Shown one piece after another: positions 1-7,730 of a DNA stretch of 64,000 bases (within the stretch, counting starts at the first letter, position 1; each line of letters begins with the position of its first letter). The notes beneath the pieces are model-generated. The model was not told the DNA's origin. It worked only from the letters and a program-made list of their open reading frames with translations, and searched no databases. A program made the position numbers and the translations under genes. Source of the stretch: Aeromonas rivipollensis (GTDB taxonomy: Bacteria > Pseudomonadota > Gammaproteobacteria > Enterobacterales > Aeromonadaceae); the NCBI RefSeq assembly GCF_037811135.1, contig NZ_CP149130.1, forward strand, positions 3,530,501 to 3,594,500, written 5' to 3'.

Positions 1-335
1 AGCTCGGCCTCTATGCCGTGGCGGGCCAGGTGCAGCGCCTCCTCCCCACCCCGGCCGAACACCAGGGGATCCCCCCCCTTGAGGCGCACCACCCGCTTGC
101 CGGTGCGGGCCAGGGCCAGCAGCAGGGCGTTGATCTCCTCCTGGGTGGGGCTCGGCTCGCCGCAGCGCTTGCCCACGTCGAAGCGGGCCGCCCCCTGGGG
201 GATCCGGGCCAGGATCTCGCTCCCCACCAGACGGTCATAGACCACCACCTCCGCCGCCTCGATGCGGTGCAAGGCGCGCAGGGTCAACAATTCGAGGGGC
301 CCGGGGCCCGCTCCTACCAGACTGATTTGGCTCAT
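1..335 (-). CDS. cobA: Uroporphyrinogen-III C-methyltransferase (SUMT), 5' part only
   Basis: The reverse frame from an ATG at 335 stays open to the window edge, so the C-terminal part is missing. The N-terminus MSQISLVGAGPGPLELLTL carries the glycine-rich SAM-binding loop of tetrapyrrole methyltransferases. It is followed by VVYDRLVG and VRLKGGDPLVFGRGGEE, hallmarks of SUMT enzymes that make precorrin-2 from uroporphyrinogen III for siroheme. A good ribosome site (AAGGAG) lies 7-8 bases before the start. It lies downstream of nasA on the same strand, which fits supply of siroheme for nitrite reductase. The single-domain cobA/nirE type cannot be separated from a CysG-type fusion because the rest is outside the window. 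Confidence 0.9.
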   Translation of the reverse strand, partial: MSQISLVGAGPGPLELLTLRALHRIEAAEVVVYDRLVGSEILARIPQGAARFDVGKRCGEPSPTQEEINALLLALARTGKRVVRLKGGDPLVFGRGGEEALHLARHGIEAE

Positions 336-359
336 CACAGACTCCTTGTGTTTCTGCCC

Positions 360-509
360 CCTAGAACCTGTGCACGACCTGTCACGAGAGGTTGTCAGCA
401 AGGTGAAGCGCAGCGCAGGAACCGGAGTGTATGTGAATACATGAGGATTCCGAGCAGCACATGAGCCTTGATCACGGCCTCGCAGTAAGGTCGTGTACAG
501 GTTCTTAGG
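360..509. repeat. Small inverted-repeat element (MITE-like) at the nasA 3' end
   Basis: About 150 bp bounded by imperfect terminal inverted repeats: CCTAGAACCTGTGCACGACCT at 360-380, given here as CTAGAACCTGTGCACGACCT after the first base, and the complement of CTAAGAACCTGTACACGACC at 488-509. It has no coding capacity. The size, the ends and the position between two genes of one transcript fit a non-autonomous mobile element or a dispersed extragenic repeat. The nasA stop codon (505-507) lies inside the right repeat, so the insertion supplied the present end of NasA. No second copy was seen in the window. Confidence 0.6.
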
Positions 510-3129
510 TTGAGGCGATAAAAACATGTTTAATCAACAGCTTGTCGATCTCTGGCAGGCAGGTGCCGCAGTTGCTGCCGCAGCCGAGCAGGGCCTGCAG
601 CCCCGCCAGCTCGCTCACCCCCTGCCGGGTGATGGCATCCACGATGCGCTGCTCCGACACCCGCAGGCAGGAGCAGACCAGCCGGCTCTCTCCGGCCAAC
701 GCCAGGCTCAGGGTCTGGCTCAGGGCCCCCGCCTGCAGCGGCGTGCCGAGCAGGCTGGCCAGCAGATCGACCTTGATGTCAGGGCGTCGCTCCCCCACCA
801 GCAGGATGCCCTCGATGCGATCCCCGGCCAGGGCCAGGGCGAGCCAGCCCTCTTTCAGGGGGAGCCGCAGCCAGTGCCCCTCTGCCCCCAGCCGCTGCCA
901 CAGCCCCTGGGGGCTGCCGGACCAGGAGGCCAGCAGGGTGCAGTTGCCCTCGGGCAGGGGGCGCCTGGCCCACCAGTCCACCGGCTCGCGCCACTCATGG
1001 CGGCCGCACCAGAGCCCCTGCCATCGGGTGGCTTGTGCCCTGGCCTGCACCCGCCCCTGCTTGAACATGGGCTGGCCCGAGAGGGGATCCACCACGGCGG
1101 CGATGAGGCGGTTGACCGCCCCCTGGCTGCACTGGCTGTCGGTCCAGTGCATGGGCAGGAAGGCCTCCCCCTCCCTGAGCCCCTCGTCCAGCCCCACCAG
1201 CAGCAGCGCCTCCCCGAGCTCGTTGTAGAGACGCACCAGATCCCCCTCCCTGGCGCCGAGCGCCAGCAGGCTGGCGGCCCCCACCCGCACCCTGGGCCAG
1301 GGCTCGGCCTCCTGCAACCTGGGCACGTGACCGGTGCGAGTCATGGTGTGCCACTGATCCCGCAGCCGCCCGCTGTTGAGAAGCAGGGAGAGATCCTCCC
1401 CCCGGGGGGCGGCCTCCGGCTGGGGGGGGAAGTGCTGGGCCAGGGGCAGCAGGCGGGCCCGCCCGTCCGGGGTGGCGAAGCGCCCGTCCTCGAACAGACG
1501 GGCTCGCCCCTTTGGCCAGTCGGCGTTGACGGGCCAGCTCAGGGGGGCGAGTGCCTCGAACTCGGCGCGGCCAAGATCCGCCAGCCCCGAGATGTCGAAC
1601 TGGCGGGCCCCTTCGTTCTCGAAGCCGGAGAGGGCGGCGTGTTCACAGAAGATCTCGTGCTCGTGCTCATAGGCGAACCCCTCGCCAAAGCCGAGCCGGC
1701 GGGCGAGCTGGGTCAGGGCCCACCAGTCGGGCTTCGCTTCCCCCGGTAGGGGCAGGAAGGCGCGCTGGCGGCTGATAGTGCGCTCGGAGTTGGTGACTGT
1801 ACCGCTCTTCTCCCCCCAGGCGGCGGCGGGCAGCAGCAGGTGGGCGAGGCGCGCCGTGTCGGTATTGGCCGTCACCTCTGAGACCACCAGCAGCTCGCAG
1901 CGGCTCAGGGCTTCGCGCACCCGGTTGCCATCGGGCAGGGAGACCGCCGGGTTGGTGCCGAGCACCCAGAGGGCGCGGATCTCCCCCCTGTGCACCGCCT
2001 CGAACAAGGCCACCGCCTTGTGCCCCGGCCCGCGCACCATGGTCGGGCTTCCCCAGAAGCGCTGCACCCGATCGCACTCCTCCTCGCCAAAGCCCATGTG
2101 GGCGGCAAGCTGGGTCGCCAGGCCCCCCACCTCGCGCCCCCCCATGGCGTTGGGCTGCCCCGTCATGGAGAAGGGGGCTGCCCCCGGCTTGCCGATGCGG
2201 CCGCACAGCAAGTGGGCGTTGATGATGGCGTTGGCCTTGTCCACCCCCTGGTTGGACTGGTTGATCCCCTGGCAGAACAGGGTGACAGTCCTGGGGGTGC
2301 GAGCAAACAGCTGGTAGAAGCCAAGCAAGTCGCTGCGGGAGAGGCCGCAGCTGCGGGCCACCTCGTCCAGCTGCCAGGCCGGATCGTCCAGCGCCGCCGC
2401 CAGTGCCTCGAAGCCGCTCACATGCTGCACCACATAGGCCTTGTCCCAGCCGTCGCTGTCGAGCAGATAACGGCACAGGCCGTTCCACAGCGCCACATCG
2501 CTGCCAGGCTTGAGGGCCAGATGCAGATCCCCCTGCTCCGCCGTCATGGTGCGGCGGGGATCCAGCACCACCAGCCTGAGCTCGGGGCGCCGCGCCCGCG
2601 CCTGCTGCAGGCGGCGAAACAGCACGGGGTGGGTCCAGGCGGTGTTGGCACCGGTGAGCACCACCAGATCCGCGAGCTCCAGATCCTCGTAGCAGGCGGG
2701 CACCAGATCCTCCCCGAAGGCGCGCTGATGGGCCACCACTGCCGACGACATGCAGAGCCGGGAGTTGGTGTCCACGTTGGCGCTGCCCAGATACCCCTTC
2801 ATCAGCTTGTTGGCGACGTAGTAATCCTCGGTGGTGAGCTGGCCCGACAGGTAGATGCCGATGGCTTGCGGCCCGGACTGGGCCATGATGGTGGCAAGGC
2901 GATCCGCCAGGGTATCCAGGGCCTCCTCCCAGCCGATGCGCTGCCCCATCCAGCGCGGATAGAGCAGACGGTCGGGGAAGGCCAGACTCTCCAGCAGGCT
3001 GGCCCCCTTGACGCAGAGGGCGCCCGCGTTGGCCGGATGCTCTTCATCCCCCTGCAGCTGCCAGCACTCCCCCTCCCGGCTCAGCCGGATGCCACACCCC
3101 ACTCCACAATAGGCACAGGTGGTCTTCAT
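505..3129 (-). CDS. nasA: Assimilatory nitrate reductase large subunit
   Basis: An 874-residue molybdopterin oxidoreductase that reduces nitrate to nitrite in the cytoplasm for nitrogen assimilation. The N-terminus MKTTCAYCGVGCGIRLS, followed by GALCVKG near residue 40, is the CxxCxxxC-x-C [4Fe-4S] motif of the Nas/Nap/FdhF family. The molybdopterin and dinucleotide-binding domains follow. The last 60 residues (VCSCLRVSEQRIVDAI, then GCGSNCGTC) form a BFD-like [2Fe-2S] domain, found in assimilatory but not respiratory enzymes. The open frame extends 92 codons further upstream, but the start at 3129 has a GGAGCGAGG ribosome site and begins at the Fe-S motif; the extension would overlap the leader hairpins. 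The stop codon is inside the repeat at 360-509. Confidence 0.95.
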   Translation of the reverse strand: MKTTCAYCGVGCGIRLSREGECWQLQGDEEHPANAGALCVKGASLLESLAFPDRLLYPRWMGQRIGWEEALDTLADRLATIMAQSGPQAIGIYLSGQLTTEDYYVANKLMKGYLGSANVDTNSRLCMSSAVVAHQRAFGEDLVPACYEDLELADLVVLTGANTAWTHPVLFRRLQQARARRPELRLVVLDPRRTMTAEQGDLHLALKPGSDVALWNGLCRYLLDSDGWDKAYVVQHVSGFEALAAALDDPAWQLDEVARSCGLSRSDLLGFYQLFARTPRTVTLFCQGINQSNQGVDKANAIINAHLLCGRIGKPGAAPFSMTGQPNAMGGREVGGLATQLAAHMGFGEEECDRVQRFWGSPTMVRGPGHKAVALFEAVHRGEIRALWVLGTNPAVSLPDGNRVREALSRCELLVVSEVTANTDTARLAHLLLPAAAWGEKSGTVTNSERTISRQRAFLPLPGEAKPDWWALTQLARRLGFGEGFAYEHEHEIFCEHAALSGFENEGARQFDISGLADLGRAEFEALAPLSWPVNADWPKGRARLFEDGRFATPDGRARLLPLAQHFPPQPEAAPRGEDLSLLLNSGRLRDQWHTMTRTGHVPRLQEAEPWPRVRVGAASLLALGAREGDLVRLYNELGEALLLVGLDEGLREGEAFLPMHWTDSQCSQGAVNRLIAAVVDPLSGQPMFKQGRVQARAQATRWQGLWCGRHEWREPVDWWARRPLPEGNCTLLASWSGSPQGLWQRLGAEGHWLRLPLKEGWLALALAGDRIEGILLVGERRPDIKVDLLASLLGTPLQAGALSQTLSLALAGESRLVCSCLRVSEQRIVDAITRQGVSELAGLQALLGCGSNCGTCLPEIDKLLIKHVFIAST

Positions 3130-3194
3130 TCCCTCGCTCCTTGTCGCCGCGGCCCCCGGGGCCGCCTCCTTGTCCTGTTCGATGACGGCCCCAT

Positions 3195-3228
3195 AAAAAA
3201 GCGTCCGCCCCCCTGCGGGGACGGACGC
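3195..3228 (-). terminator. Attenuator terminator in the nasA leader
   Basis: On the minus strand GCGTCCG-TCCCC pairs with GGGG-G-CGGACGC around a short loop, followed by six T. It lies about 65 bases before the nasA start codon, after the predicted transcription start. No gene on this strand ends upstream, so it is a leader attenuator and not a terminator of a preceding gene. Its 5' arm overlaps the 3' arm of the second ANTAR-type hairpin (3222-3237), so the two structures exclude each other. Confidence 0.85.
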
Positions 3229-3252
3229 CGTTGTCCGGATGCCTCGATCATC
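3222..3252 (-). promoter_or_regulatory. ANTAR-type two-hairpin antitermination leader
   Basis: Read on the minus strand there are two adjacent hairpins. P1 is GATG-ATCGAG(G)-CATC (3252-3238) and P2 is CGGAC-AACGGC-GTCCG (3237-3222). Both loops have A at position 1 and G at position 4, the signature of RNA targets of ANTAR proteins such as NasR/NasT. P1 has one extra loop base. Binding of the ANTAR protein to P1-P2 would prevent the overlapping terminator and let transcription enter nasA when nitrate or nitrite is present, as known for the Klebsiella nasF leader. No ANTAR-protein gene is in the window. Confidence 0.75.
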
Positions 3253-3269
3253 TTGTATGGGGAAGTGAC

Positions 3270-3286
3270 TGCAAAGGCCGCGCCAG
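3270..3286 (-). promoter_or_regulatory. Sigma-54 promoter of nasA
   Basis: The minus strand reads CTGGCGCGGCCTTTGCA, a close match to the -24/-12 consensus YTGGCACG-N4-TTGCW with a single difference (G for A). The predicted transcription start near 3259 is only about 7 bases before the first leader hairpin, so promoter and antitermination leader are in register. Confidence 0.85.
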
Positions 3287-3326
3287 GATGCAAGGTGCGT
3301 CGCCATTGGGTATCCGGGTGAAGGGC

Positions 3327-3343
3327 TGCGCCAGGGCGGTGCA
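3327..3343 (-). promoter_or_regulatory. NtrC-like enhancer site
   Basis: TGCACC-GCCCT-GGCGCA on the minus strand matches the NtrC palindrome TGCACC-N5-GGTGCA with one mismatch. It is centred about 76 bases upstream of the predicted sigma-54 start, a usual enhancer position. Confidence 0.65.
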
Positions 3344-3411
3344 ACTGCTCCCTTGTTGGGCCCGCCGGGCGGGAGTCGGCACCACAGGCTGGGCAAGGGG
3401 CCCACCGGGGG

Positions 3412-3417
3412 TATAAT
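3412..3417 (+). promoter_or_regulatory. -10 element of the RNA methyltransferase gene
   Basis: A perfect TATAAT lies 24 bases before the start codon at 3441. No good -35 hexamer is visible at the right distance, so this is a tentative sigma-70 promoter divergent from the nasA leader. Confidence 0.45.
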
Positions 3418-3440
3418 GCGCCGCCACAGAGGAGAACGAG

Positions 3441-3944
3441 ATGAAAGAGTCAGGTTACGGCGCCGCAGAGCGGGTCGATGCCCAGCCGGATGCGGCCCCC
3501 GAGTATTGCGCCATCGGGCTGGTCAATCCCAAGTCACCGGAGAACGTGGGGGCCGTGATGCGGGCCGCCGGCTGCTACGGGGCAGAAGAGGTCTACTACA
3601 CGGGTCAACGCTTCGAGCTGGCGCGGCGTTTTGCCACCGATACCAAGCAGATGGTGGAGAAGATCCCCCTGCTCGGGGTCGAGGATCTGCTGGCCTTCGT
3701 CCCCGAGGGCTGCACCCCTGTGCTGGTGGATCTCATCGAGGGTGCCACCTCGCTGCCGGACTACGAGCACCCCGAGCGGGCCTTCTACATCTTCGGCCCT
3801 GAGGATGGCACCCTGGAGCCCGCCCGCTTCGCGGCGGTGAAGGAGGTGGTCTATGTACCGACTCAGGGTTGCATGAACCTGGCCGCCTCGGTCAATGTGA
3901 TCCTCTACGATCGGCTGGCCAAGAAGCTAAGGGCTGAAAGCTGA
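3441..3944 (+). CDS. SpoU/TrmH-family RNA 2'-O-methyltransferase
   Basis: A 167-residue SPOUT methyltransferase. The three family motifs are clear: NPKSPENVGAVMRAAGCYGA (motif 1, about residues 29-48), FGPEDGTL (motif 2, about 117) and CMNLAASVNVILYDRL (motif 3, forming the knotted SAM site, about 142). It would methylate tRNA or rRNA ribose; the target cannot be read from sequence. The start has a GAGGAGA ribosome site. The stop codon falls in the second unit of a 7-bp tandem repeat, and a second diverged copy of the gene's end lies beyond that repeat. Confidence 0.9.
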   Translation: MKESGYGAAERVDAQPDAAPEYCAIGLVNPKSPENVGAVMRAAGCYGAEEVYYTGQRFELARRFATDTKQMVEKIPLLGVEDLLAFVPEGCTPVLVDLIEGATSLPDYEHPERAFYIFGPEDGTLEPARFAAVKEVVYVPTQGCMNLAASVNVILYDRLAKKLRAES

Positions 3945-4001
3945 AGGCTGAAGGCTGAAGGCTGAAGGCTGAAGGCTGAAGGCTGAAGGCTGAAGGCTGA
4001 G
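3932..4001 (+). repeat. 7-bp tandem repeat (GGCTGAA)x10
   Basis: Ten consecutive heptamers: seven perfect GGCTGAA, two one-base variants (AGCTGAA, GGCTGAG) and the first unit. The repeat begins in the last codons of the methyltransferase gene, whose TGA stop is in unit 2. Changes in copy number beyond unit 2 would not alter the protein. It separates the functional gene end from its relic copy. Confidence 0.95.
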
Positions 4002-4002
4002 C

Positions 4003-4107
4003 AAGAAGGTGATCTACGTGGCCACACCCAATGGCTGCATGAACCTCGCCGCCTCGGTCAACGTGATCCTCTACGACCGGCTGGCCAAGAAGCTGAGGGC
4101 TGTGTAA
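4003..4107 (+). pseudogene. Relic second copy of the methyltransferase 3' end
   Basis: In one frame this reads KKVIYVATPNGCMNLAASVN, then VILYDRLAKKLRAV and a TAA stop. It parallels KEVVYVPTQGCMNLAASVN...VILYDRLAKKLRAES of the functional gene. From the CMNLAAS motif onward the nucleotide differences (CTC/CTG, AAC/AAT, GAC/GAT, CTG/CTA) are synonymous, so the relic derives from an allele that was translated until recently. It has no start codon or ribosome site of its own. A further short echo of its left end (AAGAAGGTGATC) occurs at 4107-4118. Confidence 0.85.
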
Positions 4108-4118
4108 GAAGGTGATCC

Positions 4119-4142
4119 AGGTGGCCGAACCGCAGGCCACCT
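4119..4142. terminator. Hairpin between convergent genes
   Basis: AGGTGGCC-GAACCGCA-GGCCACCT is a perfect 8-bp stem without a T tract, directly downstream of the relic and touching the stop of the next, convergent gene. It may be the original transcript end of the methyltransferase gene or act on both strands. Confidence 0.4.
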
Positions 4143-4894
4143 CAATCCTGTGATGGCGCCTCCCTGCGCACCCTCGCCTCCTGCTCCCTGATAAAGTCCT
4201 GGTAGTCGTCGTAGAGCCGGTTTTCCCGATAGATCCCTGCCAGTGTCCCCTCCCTTATCAGGGTGCGCATGCCCGGATCCCAGAGCCCGTGCAACTGCCT
4301 GCCCTTCTCGTTATCGGCGAAGATGGGGTAGGTCGGGATCCAGCGCAGGTGCACCTGTGCCAGCTCGGTCGGGAGGGCCTCCTTGGGGTAGAGGGCGCCG
4401 TCGGTCAGGTAGTAGCGGTAGCGCCCCTTGAGCAGCAATTGCAGCGCCATCTCATGGCTGTCTATCTCGAACCAGCGCATCGGCACCGGGATGAACTTGT
4501 CGAAGGCCCAGCCCCGCAGCCAGAGCACCTCCTGCGCCTTCAGGCTGTGTTCGCCGTCCCAGTGCGGCAACCAGCGACGCTGCATCACCACGCTCACGTG
4601 ATCGGCCGAGTCGGGGTAATCGGGCTGATGGGCGCCCTTCACCTCTCCCCGATAGACCCCCATCGCCATGTCCCCCCCCTTCTGCGACACCACCGCCAGC
4701 GCCCGCTTGTAAGGGACCAGATGCGGGCGCACCACATAACCCTCGGGCTCGTAGATGGCACGCACTATGTCCAGATAGACCCCTTTGCCATCCTTCTGGC
4801 AGAAGCCGGGCCAGTCATCGCAATAGACATCCAGGGTATCGGCCCGCACGGGCCAGATGAGCAGCAGGCAGCAGAACAGAAAAAGACGAACCAT
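4142..4894 (-). CDS. Periplasmic substrate-binding protein, SBP family 3-like
   Basis: A 250-residue exported protein. MVRLFLFCCLLLIWPVRA is a signal peptide. The mature part starts DTLDVYCDDWPGFCQKDGKG and continues with YLDIVRAIYEPEGY, the typical opening of family-3 solute-binding proteins. The start at 4894 is chosen for the signal peptide and the GAGGAAA ribosome site; the frame is open 24 codons further. No permease or ATPase gene is adjacent, so it is an orphan. It may act as a sensor-type binding protein or with a distant transporter. Two cysteines lie near the N-terminus of the mature protein. The ligand is unknown. Confidence 0.75.
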   Translation of the reverse strand: MVRLFLFCCLLLIWPVRADTLDVYCDDWPGFCQKDGKGVYLDIVRAIYEPEGYVVRPHLVPYKRALAVVSQKGGDMAMGVYRGEVKGAHQPDYPDSADHVSVVMQRRWLPHWDGEHSLKAQEVLWLRGWAFDKFIPVPMRWFEIDSHEMALQLLLKGRYRYYLTDGALYPKEALPTELAQVHLRWIPTYPIFADNEKGRQLHGLWDPGMRTLIREGTLAGIYRENRLYDDYQDFIREQEARVRREAPSQD

Positions 4895-5089
4895 GGGTTT
4901 CCTCAGTGGTATGACAGTCGGCAGGCACTCACCGCCAGACGGCCCGTTCAGGCATACTGATAGCATAGAAAGCCAGCCTGCCTGGTTACATTTTTCCCGA
5001 TTTTGCGAGCGAGTCGAGGGTTATTGCCCCCTCGATCGGTATCATGGTTCATAAGATTCATTAGTGACCTAACCAAGGGGAGCCTTCTC

Positions 5090-5521
5090 ATGCCAACCAT
5101 CAAATCCCTGCTCTGTCCCGTCGATTTTTCCGAGATGTCCAAGGCCGTGCTCGACTACGCCGTCTTCATGGCCCAGAGCCATCAGGCCGAGCTCAAGCTG
5201 GTCCACGTGGTGGATCAGCTGCACGGTTTCGACAGCTACAAGATCCTGCACATGACCGCCATCGAGATCACTCATGAGATGGAGCGTCAGGCCAAGAGCC
5301 AGCTCAAGGAGCTGGTCGCCAGCCTGCCCATCCCGGCCAAGTTCGAGGTGCGCTTCGGCCGCGCCGCCGACGAGATAGTGATCCAGGCGAAGGAAGACAA
5401 GGTGGATCTGCTGGTCATGGGCAGCCACGGCCGCTCCGGCATCAGCCACCTGCTGGTGGGCAGCGTGGCGGAATCCGTGGTGCGCCACGCCCCCTGCCCC
5501 GTGCTGGTGGTGCGCAAATAG
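5090..5521 (+). CDS. Universal stress protein, UspA family
   Basis: A 143-residue cytoplasmic UspA-domain protein. MPTIKSLLCPVDFSEMS is the first beta strand with the conserved Asp. The ATP-binding signature G-x2-G-x9-G-S is present as GSHGRSGISHLLVGS near residue 118, followed by VVRHAPCPVLVVRK, the usual C-terminal end. It has one domain of standard length. AAGGGGAG precedes the ATG. It is monocistronic, with a terminator just behind. Such proteins respond to starvation and oxidative stress; the precise role here is unknown. Confidence 0.92.
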   Translation: MPTIKSLLCPVDFSEMSKAVLDYAVFMAQSHQAELKLVHVVDQLHGFDSYKILHMTAIEITHEMERQAKSQLKELVASLPIPAKFEVRFGRAADEIVIQAKEDKVDLLVMGSHGRSGISHLLVGSVAESVVRHAPCPVLVVRK

Positions 5522-5540
5522 TCGCCACCCTATGCGCCAA

Positions 5541-5565
5541 GGCCAGCATATGCTGGCCTTTTTGC
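5541..5565. terminator. Rho-independent terminator after the usp gene
   Basis: GGCCAGCATATGCTGGCC is a perfect inverted repeat followed by five T on the plus strand. The opposite strand ends a convergent gene at 5579 and could use the same hairpin, though its T run is poor. Confidence 0.85.
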
Positions 5566-5578
5566 TCTCTATGCCCCC

Positions 5579-6214
5579 TCAGCCGTGGGCATAGATGACG
5601 CTGCCCCCCTTGATGGTGTCAATGATGGCCCTGGACTGCTCTCGCGGCAGGGCCGGGCAACCCCAGCTGCGGCCCAGCTTGTCATATTTTTGCAGGTGTC
5701 TCGGGCTTGCATAGTCAGCCCCGTGCACGACGATGGCGCGCTTGCGGGCATTGCTGTTCTTGCCGGGGCTCAGGCCGTCCAGGCGCAGGGAGTAGCCGTG
5801 CTTGCCCTGATAGGTCTCGGCGGTGCGATAGACCCCGAGGGAGCTCTGGCGGGAGTTGAGCTGGTTGGAGAACTGGCGCGCGGCCAGCTCCCCCGAATTG
5901 CGACCGTGGCTGACCCAGGTGTGGTAGAGCAGCTTGTGACGCTTCACATCGATGACGAAGAGGCGGCGCATGGTCGAGGGCTTGCTGTAGTCGATGATGG
6001 TGAGGATGGGTTTGCGCTTGTGGCGCACATCTTGATAGCCCTGCAGGGCCTTGCGGAATACCTGTTTGTCCAGCTTGCCCGCCAGACCCAGCTGGCGATA
6101 GAGATCCTGATCCCAGCTGGCGTGGCCCTGGCTGCTGAAGCAGAGCGCCCCCAGCAGCAGCGGCAGCCCCAGCCAGAGGCTGGCCAGCCGCGACATCCAA
6201 TACTGTCGCTTCAT
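5579..6214 (-). CDS. Murein L,D-transpeptidase catalytic-domain protein (YkuD_2-like)
   Basis: A 211-residue exported protein. After a signal peptide (residues 1-33, ending SSQGHA) it carries a YkuD-type fold: LFVIDVKRHKLLYHTWVSHG, then VVHGADYAS and GRSWGCPALP. The HGA and S-x-GCP elements are the catalytic His and Cys motifs of L,D-transpeptidases. It probably modifies peptidoglycan cross-links in the periplasm. The start at 6214 gives a proper signal peptide; the frame is open 34 codons upstream but those codons lack a signal-like sequence. It is convergent with the usp gene. Confidence 0.8.
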   Translation of the reverse strand: MKRQYWMSRLASLWLGLPLLLGALCFSSQGHASWDQDLYRQLGLAGKLDKQVFRKALQGYQDVRHKRKPILTIIDYSKPSTMRRLFVIDVKRHKLLYHTWVSHGRNSGELAARQFSNQLNSRQSSLGVYRTAETYQGKHGYSLRLDGLSPGKNSNARKRAIVVHGADYASPRHLQKYDKLGRSWGCPALPREQSRAIIDTIKGGSVIYAHG

Positions 6215-6313
6215 CCTTGAAGTCGCTCCCCTTCCTGAACTGGCGCTCTGAATGACGCCATGTCTCGCTGGATAGTTATATGCAAGCCACTGATAGTGCG
6301 CAATAAAAAACCA

Positions 6314-6339
6314 CAAAAATGCCGACCTGAGTCGGCATT
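6314..6339 (-). terminator. Rho-independent terminator of proA
   Basis: AATGCCGAC-TCAG-GTCGGCATT on the minus strand, running into a T run, 26 bases after the proA stop codon. Confidence 0.9.
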
Positions 6340-6364
6340 GACGGCAATATGCTGACGACCTTGC

Positions 6365-7618
6365 TCAGGCACGGATCAGATAGTCCGCCTGACCGACCCA
6401 CTTGTAGCTGGTCAGCTCGGTCAGCCCCATGGGGCCCCGGGCGTGCAGCATCTGGGTCGAGACCGCGACTTCCGCCCCCAGGCCAAACTGGCCGCCGTCG
6501 GTGAAGCGGGTGGAGGCGTTGACGTAGACAGCCGCCGAGCCGGCGCCGTTGACGAAGCGCTCCGCATTGGCCAGATCGTTGGTCAGGATGGCGTCGGAGT
6601 GGCCGGCGTTGTGCTCGCGCATATGGGCCAGCGCCTCGTTCACGTCAGCCACCAGCTTAATCCCCAGGGTCAGCCCCAGCCATTCGGTGTCGAAATCTTC
6701 CGCCCCCGCCTCGCACAGGTTGTCGGCCCCTGCCAGCAGTGGCATGGCGTTGGCGGCCCCCACCAGGGTTACCTTGCGCTCGTTCATCAGGGAGACCAGC
6801 TGCGGCAGGAAGCGGGCGGCGATCTGTTCGTGGACCAGCAGGGTATCGAGGGCGTTGCAGGCGGAGGGGCGCTGCACCTTGGCGTTGTCGATGACCGCCA
6901 GGGAACGCTCCAGATCGGCGCTCTCGTCCACGAAGATGTGGCTGATGCCAAAGCCGCCGATGATGACGGGGATGGAGCTGTTCTCCTTGCACATCTTGTG
7001 CAGCCCGGCACCGCCGCGGGGAATGATCATGTCCACATAGCGGTCGAGGCGCAGCAGCTCGCCCACCAGGGCCCGGTCCGGATTGTCGATGTACTGCACC
7101 GCATCCCCAGGCAAGCCCGAGGCTGCCAGGGCGCGCTGGATCACCCGCACCAGCTCCAGATTGGAGTGGAAGGTCTCGCGGCCACCGCGCAAGATGCTGG
7201 CGTTGCCGGTCTTGAGGCAGAGGCTGGCGATGTCGATGGTGACGTTGGGACGTGCCTCGTAGATGACGCCTATGACACCGATGGGCACCCGGCGGCGGGA
7301 GAGGCGCAGGCCGTTCTCCAGCACCCGGCTGTCGATTTCGGCGCCGACCGGATCATCCAGGGAGATCACCTTGCGCACGTCCGCCACTATGCCGGCGAGG
7401 CGGGCGGGGTTGAGCAGCAGGCGATCCAGCATGGCTTCCGACAAGCCGGCGTCGCGGCCTGCCGCTATATCCTTCTCGTTGGCAGCCAGGATCTGCGCAC
7501 TGTGCGCCTCCAGTTCATCGGCGATGGCGGCCAGCGCACGGTTTTTCTGCGCCGTGCTGATGGTCGCCAGCTGATAGGCAGCCTCGCGGGCCGCCTGCCC
7601 CATTTTCTCCAGACTCAT
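6365..7618 (-). CDS. proA: Gamma-glutamyl phosphate reductase
   Basis: A 417-residue NADPH-dependent enzyme that makes glutamate-5-semialdehyde, the second step of proline synthesis. Recognisable family segments are [34 protein letters not shown] and the catalytic cysteine region [15 protein letters not shown]. The length equals the E. coli enzyme. The start at 7618 ([18 protein letters not shown]) has AAGGA eight bases upstream; an ATG eight codons earlier has no ribosome site. It is downstream of proB, separated by about 110 bp that contain a relic of the proB end. Confidence 0.97.
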   Translation of the reverse strand: MSLEKMGQAAREAAYQLATISTAQKNRALAAIADELEAHSAQILAANEKDIAAGRDAGLSEAMLDRLLLNPARLAGIVADVRKVISLDDPVGAEIDSRVLENGLRLSRRRVPIGVIGVIYEARPNVTIDIASLCLKTGNASILRGGRETFHSNLELVRVIQRALAASGLPGDAVQYIDNPDRALVGELLRLDRYVDMIIPRGGAGLHKMCKENSSIPVIIGGFGISHIFVDESADLERSLAVIDNAKVQRPSACNALDTLLVHEQIAARFLPQLVSLMNERKVTLVGAANAMPLLAGADNLCEAGAEDFDTEWLGLTLGIKLVADVNEALAHMREHNAGHSDAILTNDLANAERFVNGAGSAAVYVNASTRFTDGGQFGLGAEVAVSTQMLHARGPMGLTELTSYKWVGQADYLIRA

Positions 7619-7651
7619 AACGTCATCCTTTTTCTCTTTCATAGGTGCCGC

Positions 7652-7730
7652 TTACAGCAGCACCATGTCGTCTCTGTGGATGGCCCATGATCCCGTAGCC
7701 ATGACCGCAGGTTCTATCGAGCCGGCTGCT
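7652..7730 (-). pseudogene. Relic second copy of the proB 3' end
   Basis: On the minus strand this reads [20 protein letters not shown] followed by LL and a stop. The functional proB end is [20 protein letters not shown] then VLL. The last nine codons encode the identical IHRDDMVLL, and the base differences in that stretch are synonymous (GAC/GAT, GCC/GCT). The more upstream part is more diverged, with a one-codon difference. It abuts the functional stop codon directly, giving a 79-bp period, and lies between proB and proA. Confidence 0.8.

Noticed and set aside
3932..4001. Phase-variable repeat switching the methyltransferase on and off.
   Set aside because: The stop codon lies in repeat unit 2, so changes in later units cannot change the protein.
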